Below, piece by piece: positions 43,564 through 52,064 of a stretch of 64,000 bases of DNA. Below the pieces are notes generated by a model. That model did no database searches. It worked only from the letters and a program-made list of their open reading frames with translations, and was not told where the DNA came from. The stretch is from Pseudodesulfovibrio sediminis (GTDB lineage Bacteria > Desulfobacterota > Desulfovibrionia > Desulfovibrionales > Desulfovibrionaceae). Each line of letters begins with the position of its first letter. Position 1 is the first letter of the stretch. The position numbers and the translations under genes are program-made. The DNA lies in NCBI RefSeq assembly GCF_020886695.1, contig NZ_AP024485.1:2675001-2739000 (forward strand), given 5' to 3'.

Positions 43564-45570
43564 TTAAAGTGGGAAGACTGTGTATGCCTGTTCGTTGAAC
43601 AGACCGACCACGGCATAGGCTCCGCCCATGAGGAAATCGCCCAGAATCAGCCCGATAAACAGGAACCGAACCCGATTGAACAGGGAGGTTCCGCCATAGT
43701 GTAACACCAGATGGTTGCACAGCCAGCCAAGGAAAAACGGAAACCACAGGATTTTCATGCCTGCGGAGTAGGCCACGAGATACCCCAGCGGATGCAGGGG
43801 CCACCATGGCAGCTTGTAATAGCAGTAAATGAGTACGACCATGATCAGTGCGCCCACACCGGCATAGGTGAGGAGCCACTTGTTGGGACCGACGGGCAGG
43901 TCCACGAGGCGTTGCGCGTTTTCATAATTGGCCAGCACGGTCTGGGTCGCCCATTCGAGATTCAGCTCGCGCAGACCGTATTTGTAGCCGAGATAGAGCA
44001 TGGTCACAAAGGCGGTGGCCAGGGCCAGGACTAGAGATAGGCCGATGGCGACCAGGACGAGATTGCGCCGTCGGGTTTCCTGGCGGATTTTTGATCCGTG
44101 GAAGAGCGTGGGGGCCACGGCTTCACGGACATCCAGAAAGAGGATCTTTTGCATGACAGCGGTGGCGGCGATGCCCACAGGGCCAAAGAACGGTGTGCCG
44201 AAAAGCCCCATGAGACCGTCCGATGGCGCGGCGGTGAGCGTGAAGTAGGGCAGTCCTCCCTGGCAGACGATACGGCTGGAGACCAGCATGACCAGCATGA
44301 AGGCGAGCGGCAACAGAACGGCCGCGCTGATGGACAGCCCGAACCACCAGCACCAGGCCATGAGAAAGGCCATGCCGATGACCAGCCCCCACAGGGGCCA
44401 GATGGGTGGTCCCCATTCCTTGGGCGGGATGCCGAATTTGGGCTCATGGAGGTTCTCCCCGCCAAGACAGCTGGGGCGGAGAAAACAGGTGACGGTTTCC
44501 ATGAGGTGATGGCGCGCCAGCCAAATGAGGAAGATGAAGAAAATGGCATAGGAACCGATGGTCTGTGCACCTTCCGGGCGGGCGAGATCAGGGCCGAACG
44601 TGGTGCCCAGCGCGGCCTCGGGCAGTTGCCACCCGAACACGTAGAGCAGGCCGAAGAGGAGACAGCCGAGCAGATAGAAAGCCCACATGGAAAAGGATAT
44701 CTGCCGTGTTGTCAGGAAGGCGAAGCCCACAAAGGCGGGCACGAAGTAAAGCTTGAGTTTGTAGAAACCGGAAAAAAGCCCGAACTTGGGAAAATAGGAA
44801 CCGGCCAGTATCAGGGTCGGCAATTGCGGGACTGACGGATAGTAGAAATGCAGGCCGTTCAGCAGGTGGAGCAGCCCGGCAAAGGTCAGGCCGATGAGCA
44901 GGTATTTATTGGACCACCACGAAATGAACTGTTTCTGGTCCAACGCCTCTCCCATGAGCATGGGCACGCGGATCAGGGGAAAGTCCACCCGCTCATTGAC
45001 TACCCACTGGCGACCGAACAGGTTCATGAGGCAGATCATGACAAAGAATGCGGCCAGGATGAACAGCGACCAGACGGATAGGACCGGCAGCCAGACATCC
45101 CAAGGGATGGCGGAGAGTACCGCGGTCAGGCCCATCTCCTTGCCACCTTCGAGCCCTTCGAAGAAGAGGGTGACGGCGTCCGGCGAATGGGGGAACCACG
45201 CCTGTGGCAGCATCGGCGTCAGGGCTTCGGTCCAGCGGTAGGCGTCTTTGGCGAACCGTTCGGGAGCGGTGATGTTGATGAAAAAGGTCTCGCCCAGTCC
45301 GGCAAAGCCTATGGCCGAGAACAGGACCATCATCAGCCAGACGACCATGAGCTCCACGCCGGAGAAGAAGGGCGGGCGTTTGGTCAGCCTGGAGGCCAGG
45401 GCGTCGAAGACGAACAGCCAGGTGACGATGAAGAAGGGGGCCAGCGGAAAGTGCCCGCCGCCCAGGGGGGCGTTGTGCAGGAGCGCGTTGTTGATCGGCG
45501 TGTATATGCACAGCCCCAGGCCCAGGATCAGGCCGGTCAGGAGCGCGCGAAGGCGGAGTCGTCCGTTCAT
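43564..45570 (-). CDS. DUF6785/DUF6784-like polytopic membrane protein
   Basis: 668 aa, about 14 transmembrane helices. The N-terminal pattern LRALLTGLILGLGLCIYTPINN, then NAPLGGGHFPLAPFF and FFSGVELMVVWLMM matches the DUF6785 type, distantly OPT-like. A conserved-looking loop FLRPSCLGGENLHEPKFG and a C-terminal FPFFLGWLCNHLVLHYGG region follow. Its ATG overlaps the stop of the giant FtsX fusion (ATGA), so it is translationally coupled. Function unknown; probably transport across the inner membrane with the ABC components. Confidence 0.7.
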   Translation of the reverse strand: MNGRLRLRALLTGLILGLGLCIYTPINNALLHNAPLGGGHFPLAPFFIVTWLFVFDALASRLTKRPPFFSGVELMVVWLMMVLFSAIGFAGLGETFFINITAPERFAKDAYRWTEALTPMLPQAWFPHSPDAVTLFFEGLEGGKEMGLTAVLSAIPWDVWLPVLSVWSLFILAAFFVMICLMNLFGRQWVVNERVDFPLIRVPMLMGEALDQKQFISWWSNKYLLIGLTFAGLLHLLNGLHFYYPSVPQLPTLILAGSYFPKFGLFSGFYKLKLYFVPAFVGFAFLTTRQISFSMWAFYLLGCLLFGLLYVFGWQLPEAALGTTFGPDLARPEGAQTIGSYAIFFIFLIWLARHHLMETVTCFLRPSCLGGENLHEPKFGIPPKEWGPPIWPLWGLVIGMAFLMAWCWWFGLSISAAVLLPLAFMLVMLVSSRIVCQGGLPYFTLTAAPSDGLMGLFGTPFFGPVGIAATAVMQKILFLDVREAVAPTLFHGSKIRQETRRRNLVLVAIGLSLVLALATAFVTMLYLGYKYGLRELNLEWATQTVLANYENAQRLVDLPVGPNKWLLTYAGVGALIMVVLIYCYYKLPWWPLHPLGYLVAYSAGMKILWFPFFLGWLCNHLVLHYGGTSLFNRVRFLFIGLILGDFLMGGAYAVVGLFNEQAYTVFPL

Positions 45571-48500
45571 GCTTCAGCCTCCTTGCCATTCTGGTTTTTG
45601 ATCACGCCGTTCAGATCCTCCGCATATTTGCCCACGGCCTCGTCATCCAGCGAGCGCCAGGCCAGAAGTTGTTTTCTCAGATCATTAAGGAAACTCTTGT
45701 TCAGGTTCTCCCATGCCTTCAGCTCGCCCGCCTCTCGATGGAGGACAACCTTGATCTGCCTGAAGCCGTGATAGATGGTTGACGGGCAGAACACGAGCTT
45801 GACCTTCTGGCGCACGCCGAAGTCAAAGGGGGCCAGCCAGACACGCAGGTCCATGGAGAAGCAGAGATCGTCCGACACGTTCGTCTGTTCCGGCAACCCG
45901 ACCAGGAGTCCGGTCTGGAGTTCGTGCTGTTCGAGGTCCAGGAAATTGCATTGCATGTCATCGGTGCAGAAGAGCCCGTGCGATACGTCGTGGTGCGCCA
46001 TGTAATACTGGTGTAGAAATCCGCCTGCCGAAGGCATCTCATTGAGCTTTATCAGGAAAGGCAGGGTGATGATGAGTTCATCGCCGGTGGGCTTGGGCAT
46101 GGTCCACGATTTGTTGACGTCGGGGATGGCGATGCGCGCAGCGACCCTGGCCGGATAGATGGCGGAGACGAGTACTACGCCGATGACCAGAATCATGGCG
46201 GCCACGCCCGCAGTGGACGAATAGTTGGCGGTCATGCCTGCCCACAGGGCGGTCCCGGCAAGGAAGGCGGAAGAGATCTGTGCCAGCAGATAGCCCACCA
46301 CCACGGAAATGACCGCAAAGGCCAGCGCCTCGGCGATGAACAGGAAGGCCACATGGGGCGGAGCCAGACCGACCGAGGTGTAGACCGCGATCTCCGGCTT
46401 GCGTTCATAGACCGAGCCGATCATGGTGTTGAGTACGATGAGTATGGAGATAGCCAGTGGTATCAGGATGTTGGAAACACCTGAATAGCTGACGGCGTCG
46501 TTGGCAAAATAGAGAGACGTGCCAGATGAGCTACCCTTGAAAAGGAGCATGCCGAAGCGGTCTCCAAGGTCTCCCGATCCGGTAAAGAAGCCATCTAGGG
46601 GCTTGATGGCAATACCCTTGAGCTTGCCTGCGCCAGTGCCGATCGCGAGCATATCTTCAGCCGGGATAATGACGGTTTCGAAGCCCGGCACGTGTTGATA
46701 GCGGGACTCGGTCGAGACCACGTCCTCGCCGTTCTCAATGGCTTCAGCCTCCACTTCGGAAAGCTGTGTGGCCGCCTGGTTGGGATAGGTGATAGGCGTG
46801 ATGGGTTCGCCGTCCAGATCGGGGTTGTCGCGCAACCCGTCGTCGGCAAAGACGCCCACCAGCGTGAGCTTGAGCCCCCAGACGGTGAGGGTGTTGCGCG
46901 TGGGGTCATCGGGGTCAGCGCCGAGCTGGTCGGCCATGCGTTCCGGCAGCATGACGACAAAGCGTTCGCCTTCCTTGAACCAGCGGCCTTTGACGAGGAT
47001 ACGGTCCAGGCCGGAGACCTGCGGCTCCAGATAGGAGAGGCCGATCATGCCGCGGCCACGGCTTTTCTTGTCGCCCATATGCACGGGGATGAGCGGAGCG
47101 CGTGACTTGTCCGAGGTAAACCCGGTATCATACCACACGCGAGGGGCCACGATGCCCGTGGTCGAGTAGGTGTTTTCGATCACGCCCAGGGCCTCGGGCA
47201 GGACGTCCTGCCAGTTGAGATATTTGAGCATCATGCCCGTGTAGGTGGCGTGATCGCTGAAGTTGGCCCATCCTTTCTGCCGTACGGATTTGACCGTGGT
47301 GAAGTTCATGATGGTGAATGTCAGGATGACCAGCGTGGCAAAGGTCAGGAACGTGCGCACAGGGCGTCGTTTCAGGTTGCCCACGCCAAGCACGAAGGCC
47401 GCGCCAAAGGCGGCCATGGGCGAGATGCCGGTCAATTTCACATGCGCGCTGCGCTTTTGCAGTTCGACCATCTCCCGCTCGAATCGGAAGAAGATGATCA
47501 GGGAAACCAGAAGCGACAGGGCCAGGATGAAGAACGCGAGGATGACCACCATGGGCGAGTAGGTGAGCTGGAACGCGGGATGCACCAGATAGACCACGGT
47601 GATGATCAGCCCCAGAAAACCGAGGAAACCCATGATCCGTTTCCTGATGTCCACAAAGGAGAAGAACAGCCGCTCCATGCAGTAGGCAAAGGGGACGAAC
47701 AGGGCCACATAGAAGAGCACGCCGAACAGCACGTCCTTCTGGGTCTTGTCCACGTCATTGTAGACCCGGCTCGCCTTTGCCAGAGAGGCGCGGGACGCTT
47801 CCACGAATTTGTCCCACTGTTTCTGCTCCTTGAACTGGCGGGCCTTGGTCAGGTCCTCTTCACCCAGCCTGTGCAGCAGGCGGATGCGTTCGTTGACAAT
47901 GCCTTTCTGTTCCAGGTTGTTGATGCGCGGATTGAGCAGGCCCCACATGTCCTTGGCGGACTGGTATTCAGTCATGGGAATGACCGGCCACTGGCGGGCG
48001 ATGAAGCCCAACCCTTGCGGGTGTTTCTCGTCCGTGTTCAGGAGCAGGACCTTTTTTTCCAGCACCGTGTCCGACAGGGTCAGCTTGATGGGCGTGTCCG
48101 GTTCGAGAAACAGGGTGCCCATCGTGGAACGGCGTGTGTCCATGCGGCTGTACCAGTAGCTGACGGGCGGGCCTTCGGTGCGGCCATCGATCAATGTCGG
48201 GCGATAGAGAAACTTGAAGGTCCTCGGGTCGTACATGTTGAACAGCGTGGTCTGGGTGCAGGCGAACAGGATGAGGTCCGTGGCCTGCACGGAGCGATTG
48301 AGCTTGATGCGGTAGGCGGACTTGCCGGTCTTGGGCTTGTTGATGGCCCAGTCGGCCAGCCCGTTCTGCTTGTTGAACTTGAACGCCTCGACCACCGCCT
48401 TGTGATAGCTGACCTTTTTGGAGGCCAGGCCGGGAATGCGGAAGTTCCCCTGCGTGTCCACCATGGCGTAGTTCCTGGTCATCCACTGATAGGCCAGGAC

Positions 48501-50465
48501 CACCATGCCGGTGCCGGGACGGTCCGGGAAAATTTCACCCTTGCGGAGCAGGTTGGCGCGTCCTTCCACGGTGACGAATCGGTTGTTGCTCCGCTTGCCA
48601 GCATCGCTGATGGGATCATTGATCAACGCACTGACGAGATGCCTGACCAGTGTGGTCTGTCTGCGCAGGAAGTCGAAGTCGACCCGGCTCGCCTTGTCAT
48701 AGGGGGTGCCCCAGGCAGGGCGGACATCGTGCACGGTGGCCAGTGTGAAACCGGGCAATCCGGCCAGGGCCATGGGTTCGCCACCCAACTGCGGTCTGTC
48801 GGGAAGATAGGACTGCCAGGCGCGTTTGCCGGGTCTCAGGGTGTCCTTGAACAGCCCCGCCGTTTCGGGATCATTGGCTTCCAGTTGCTTGACAGCGTCC
48901 TTCATGGCCGTGTCAATGGGGCGGAAGAAGGCGGTTCGGTTCACGTCGGGCTTGAGGTCGATGAGCCAGCCCTTGTCAAATCCGCCCAGACCGTCGCCAT
49001 GGCTGGACAGATACAGGGAGACATGGGCCGCGATGGAGGTGTCGCCCAGCGTGTCCCGCAGCTCGCGCGCTGTCTTGATATCCTTGAGCTGCCCGGTGGC
49101 GTCGGCCAGGATGGCAGCCTGATGCAGTGTGGCCAGTTGAATGAAGTCGTTCAGGACCACCCGTTCCTTGTCCGTGAGGCGGTAATCCTTGACCGAAGAG
49201 TTGATCCAGACGAATCGTTTGAGCTTCATCCGCTCGGCAGCCAGATGTTTGATGCGCTGCTGCCGATCAGCCTCGGCCCCGGTGGGCTTTCCGGTATCGT
49301 TTTGCGCCATGAGTCGCAGACGCATGAGTTCGCGGGTTATGTCGTCTTCGGCATTGCGGACCACGGCCTTGAGGGCCTTGCGCATAAGCGCCCGGTCTTC
49401 GTCATTTGTCATGCTGCCTTTGGACAGGGGATTGGGCTTGCGCAGGAGCTCCAGGGTGCGCCCGGTGTGTATGACCAGCTCTTCGAGTTCTATTTTGCGC
49501 GCCTTGAGTCGTTTGCCCTTGCTCACCAGGGCCCAGGTAAATTCACGCATGCCGGCCTGGGCACTGGACTTGCCGGACGTTGCCACCAGCAGCACAGACC
49601 GTTTGGGCGGGGCGGCAGCCAACATCTCGGCCACGTCCATGAGGGTGGCGATGGAGACGGCTTCGTCCGCTCCCGGCGCTTCTCCGGCCACCAGGGCCGT
49701 GGAGTCGTAAAAGGTTTCGACAATGGTGGTCTGTCTGGACAGTTCGGGATCGGTTCCGGGGATGCGACAGTAGATCGTGTCGCTCTTTACTTGGTGCCAG
49801 GTCGCCTTGCTTGTCAGTCGGACCGAGGCTACCTGCTTGGGGCCGTTGCGGATGATGCCGGTGCCGAATATCCCTTTGGCCTGTTCCCGTGACATCCAGA
49901 AAATGGGGAAGTCCACGGGAGTCAGTTCGAATTTGGATTCGAAAAGGGCGCGGGGAGCTTCGCCGCCGTCACCGCCTCGACCCACGAATATGAGGGCGCG
50001 TGCGCCGAGCATGGCCGCGTTGTTCCAGTTCTTGCCGGAATCCATGTCCATGAGCACCACGGAGCCGAGGACGTCCAGACCGTTGAAGTCGGCGATCCGG
50101 CCCTGGGCCACGTAAATAAGCGGTCCGTCGATGCCTGGCGGGGCGATGGCGCCCGGTGACAGCGCATTGGCCCGGAGCTGCTTGAGGTGCACGGTCCGGT
50201 TGGTGTCCTGTATGGCCAGCTGCGCGCCTTCCTGTATGACCACAGGGAGATGAAATGTCTGGCGGCCGATGGTGCTGCCGGGCAGGAGGCTTCGCAACTC
50301 CGCTTCCACCAGGTCCGCGGCCTTGTGCGCACCGGGACTGCCGATGGACCGGTCGCCAAGGTTCGCAAGGGTGTGCAGAAACTCCGCTCCGTCTGCCAGA
50401 GCAGGGGTCCCCATCGCACAGATCAGGGCGATGAGGAGAGCGCCGAACAGGCCGCGCCTGATCAT
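45567..50465 (-). CDS. Giant M28-like/FtsX fusion ABC permease
   Basis: 1632 aa. Signal-like segment (1-25), then a periplasmic region of about 900 residues. Residues ~28-320 resemble PA/M28 aminopeptidases (LANLGDRSIGSPGAHKAADLVEAEL, PGADEAVSIATLMDVAEML), but metal-ligand positions look altered: FYDS for the usual HxD, and SGKSSAQAG where a Glu pair is expected. A membrane cluster at about 940-1050 is followed by an FtsX/MacB permease module (~1060-1460, with VLNTMIGSVYERKPEIAVYTS-type signature) and a soluble C-terminal domain of about 170 aa. Starts immediately after the ATPase stop (TAGATG). Probably a mechanotransmitting or lipoprotein/peptide-handling permease. Confidence 0.75.
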   Translation of the reverse strand: MIRRGLFGALLIALICAMGTPALADGAEFLHTLANLGDRSIGSPGAHKAADLVEAELRSLLPGSTIGRQTFHLPVVIQEGAQLAIQDTNRTVHLKQLRANALSPGAIAPPGIDGPLIYVAQGRIADFNGLDVLGSVVLMDMDSGKNWNNAAMLGARALIFVGRGGDGGEAPRALFESKFELTPVDFPIFWMSREQAKGIFGTGIIRNGPKQVASVRLTSKATWHQVKSDTIYCRIPGTDPELSRQTTIVETFYDSTALVAGEAPGADEAVSIATLMDVAEMLAAAPPKRSVLLVATSGKSSAQAGMREFTWALVSKGKRLKARKIELEELVIHTGRTLELLRKPNPLSKGSMTNDEDRALMRKALKAVVRNAEDDITRELMRLRLMAQNDTGKPTGAEADRQQRIKHLAAERMKLKRFVWINSSVKDYRLTDKERVVLNDFIQLATLHQAAILADATGQLKDIKTARELRDTLGDTSIAAHVSLYLSSHGDGLGGFDKGWLIDLKPDVNRTAFFRPIDTAMKDAVKQLEANDPETAGLFKDTLRPGKRAWQSYLPDRPQLGGEPMALAGLPGFTLATVHDVRPAWGTPYDKASRVDFDFLRRQTTLVRHLVSALINDPISDAGKRSNNRFVTVEGRANLLRKGEIFPDRPGTGMVVLAYQWMTRNYAMVDTQGNFRIPGLASKKVSYHKAVVEAFKFNKQNGLADWAINKPKTGKSAYRIKLNRSVQATDLILFACTQTTLFNMYDPRTFKFLYRPTLIDGRTEGPPVSYWYSRMDTRRSTMGTLFLEPDTPIKLTLSDTVLEKKVLLLNTDEKHPQGLGFIARQWPVIPMTEYQSAKDMWGLLNPRINNLEQKGIVNERIRLLHRLGEEDLTKARQFKEQKQWDKFVEASRASLAKASRVYNDVDKTQKDVLFGVLFYVALFVPFAYCMERLFFSFVDIRKRIMGFLGFLGLIITVVYLVHPAFQLTYSPMVVILAFFILALSLLVSLIIFFRFEREMVELQKRSAHVKLTGISPMAAFGAAFVLGVGNLKRRPVRTFLTFATLVILTFTIMNFTTVKSVRQKGWANFSDHATYTGMMLKYLNWQDVLPEALGVIENTYSTTGIVAPRVWYDTGFTSDKSRAPLIPVHMGDKKSRGRGMIGLSYLEPQVSGLDRILVKGRWFKEGERFVVMLPERMADQLGADPDDPTRNTLTVWGLKLTLVGVFADDGLRDNPDLDGEPITPITYPNQAATQLSEVEAEAIENGEDVVSTESRYQHVPGFETVIIPAEDMLAIGTGAGKLKGIAIKPLDGFFTGSGDLGDRFGMLLFKGSSSGTSLYFANDAVSYSGVSNILIPLAISILIVLNTMIGSVYERKPEIAVYTSVGLAPPHVAFLFIAEALAFAVISVVVGYLLAQISSAFLAGTALWAGMTANYSSTAGVAAMILVIGVVLVSAIYPARVAARIAIPDVNKSWTMPKPTGDELIITLPFLIKLNEMPSAGGFLHQYYMAHHDVSHGLFCTDDMQCNFLDLEQHELQTGLLVGLPEQTNVSDDLCFSMDLRVWLAPFDFGVRQKVKLVFCPSTIYHGFRQIKVVLHREAGELKAWENLNKSFLNDLRKQLLAWRSLDDEAVGKYAEDLNGVIKNQNGKEAEA

Positions 50466-51236
50466 CTACGCGCCCGCCTGTCCGTTTTTCCGGCCGGTGA
50501 GTTTGTCGCCGATGCCGCCAATGGTGATGTCCAGTTCGTCTCGTCTCTCGACCCTGTCCACCATGCCGTCACGGACCCATATCACGCGGTCGGACACATT
50601 GAGCATCTTGTAGTCATGGGTCGCGGAGATGATGGTCACTCCCCGTTCCTGAGAGAGCATCTGCAACAGCTCGATGATTTCCTCGCCGGTGGTGAGGTCC
50701 AGGTTGCCCGTGGGTTCGTCGGCCAGGACAATGGAAGGATCGTTGGCCAGGGAACGGGCCACGGCCACGCGCTGCTGCTGGCCGCCGGAAAGCTCCAGCG
50801 GCTTGTGCTGGAACCGCTCGCCGAGACCGACCAGCTTGAGCAGTTCGATGCCTTTGTCCTGCGCGTCATCCGCATGCATGCCGGCAAAGGTCATGGGCAG
50901 GGTCACGTTCTCCAGCGCGGTCATGACCGGAATAAGGTTGAAGGTCTGAAAGATGTAGCCGATCTTGCGGTTTCTGAGCCAGGCCAGTTCAAAGGCGTCC
51001 AGTTGGGAGATATCCACCTCGTCGATGAACACCTTGCCTTCCGTGGGCTTGTCCAGCCCGCCGATCATGTTGAACAGGGTCGACTTGCCGGAGCCGGACG
51101 GCCCCATGATGGAGACGTATTCCCCGGCATAGATTTCCAGGTCCACCCCTTTGAGCGCTTCCAGTTCCACCTTGCCCATGGTGAAGGTTTTTTTGACGCC
51201 GATGACGCGGACGATGGTTCTTTTATCTTCTGTCAT
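50466..51236 (-). CDS. ABC transporter ATPase, MacB/LolD type
   Basis: 256 aa. Walker A GPSGSGKST, Q-loop FQTFNLIP, signature LSGGQQQRVAVARSL, Walker B IVLADEPTGNLD, and H-loop SATHD. The MacB/LolD/FtsE subgroup works with FtsX-type permeases, two of which flank it. ATG at 51236 with AAGGA about 7 nt upstream. Ends directly against the giant permease gene and begins 8 nt after the small permease gene. Confidence 0.94.
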   Translation of the reverse strand: MTEDKRTIVRVIGVKKTFTMGKVELEALKGVDLEIYAGEYVSIMGPSGSGKSTLFNMIGGLDKPTEGKVFIDEVDISQLDAFELAWLRNRKIGYIFQTFNLIPVMTALENVTLPMTFAGMHADDAQDKGIELLKLVGLGERFQHKPLELSGGQQQRVAVARSLANDPSIVLADEPTGNLDLTTGEEIIELLQMLSQERGVTIISATHDYKMLNVSDRVIWVRDGMVDRVERRDELDITIGGIGDKLTGRKNGQAGA

Positions 51237-51244
51237 GAATATCC

Positions 51245-51916
51245 TTAGTGTTCCGCTCGAATGGCGTTGATCGGTTCCATGCGTGCCGCCAGCCAGGCTG
51301 GATAGAAGACGCCGATGAGGCTTAAAAGGCATCCCGCCAGAATGGCCAGCCCCACCGAACCGAGCATGGACAGGAGCGACAGATCGCCCAGTGAGCCAAA
51401 GCCGAATCGGATGCCGCCTGCCAGCAGCGAGAAGAAACAGCCGAGCAGTGCGCCTGCCGAGGCCCCGGCCAGCCCCTGCATGGTCGCTTCCAGCAGAAAG
51501 AGCCGCAAAATCATGGAGTCGAGCGCACCCAGACACTTCATGACCCCGATTTCGGAGAAGCGTTCGGTCACGGACATGAGCTGGGCGTTAATGATGCCCA
51601 CGGTGCAGACCAGCAGGGAGAGGATGACAATCCACCGCTCCTTGGCCGACATGGCCACGACCCCCTGCGCAAGGTCCACGTCATAGCCCGCCTGCGAGAG
51701 TGCGCGTGCAGCTTCGCGTCCGCCGTGCTGGAGCATGCCGGTGGCAATATCCAGATTCACCAGTACGAAACTGAGGAACGACACCGCCAGCACCAGACTG
51801 GAGATGGTGATCATGGATCGGAAAAAGCGCACCTTCAGACTCTTGAAACTGATCGCAAGAGAGGTGGAAAAAGGCAGGGAGATAAGGCGTTCAACCTGCT
51901 TGGCGGATGTGTTCAT
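51245..51916 (-). CDS. Short FtsX-type ABC permease
   Basis: 223 aa, four transmembrane helices. N-terminal helix (MITISSLVLAVSFLSFVLV), a short periplasmic stretch (about 50 aa, far smaller than MacB's), then the FtsX C-terminal module with SVTERFSEIGVMKCLGA and the final YPAWLAARMEPINAIRAEH. Probably forms the transporter core with the ATPase and giant permease. ATG at 51916 has GAGGAA 6 nt upstream. First gene of the operon. Confidence 0.88.
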   Translation of the reverse strand: MNTSAKQVERLISLPFSTSLAISFKSLKVRFFRSMITISSLVLAVSFLSFVLVNLDIATGMLQHGGREAARALSQAGYDVDLAQGVVAMSAKERWIVILSLLVCTVGIINAQLMSVTERFSEIGVMKCLGALDSMILRLFLLEATMQGLAGASAGALLGCFFSLLAGGIRFGFGSLGDLSLLSMLGSVGLAILAGCLLSLIGVFYPAWLAARMEPINAIRAEH

Positions 51917-51975
51917 CAACGTTCCTCACCGGGTTCAAAAAAAACTTTTGCTACTTCTATCATGGTATGTCTAAG

Positions 51976-51990
51976 TGATAATCATTACAA
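51976..51990 (-). promoter_or_regulatory. Fur-box-like site upstream of the ABC/OPT operon
   Basis: TGATAATCATTACAA on the plus strand matches the 7-1-7 Fur motif TGATAATNATTATCA at 12 of 14 specified bases. It lies 60-74 nt upstream of the first start codon of the operon, where a promoter is expected. On the minus strand it reads TTGTAATGATTATCA. Confidence 0.45.
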
Positions 51991-52064
51991 GTTAAAATAG
52001 GGGGTAATGGTAGTATTTTACCAAAAGTACATATATTATAAAAAGTATCGAAGGGGTTCGGATT

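Noticed and set aside
47250-49892. Long plus-strand open frame opposite the giant FtsX fusion
   Set aside because: Antisense shadow of a high-GC gene; no domain pattern, and the minus-strand protein is clearly real.
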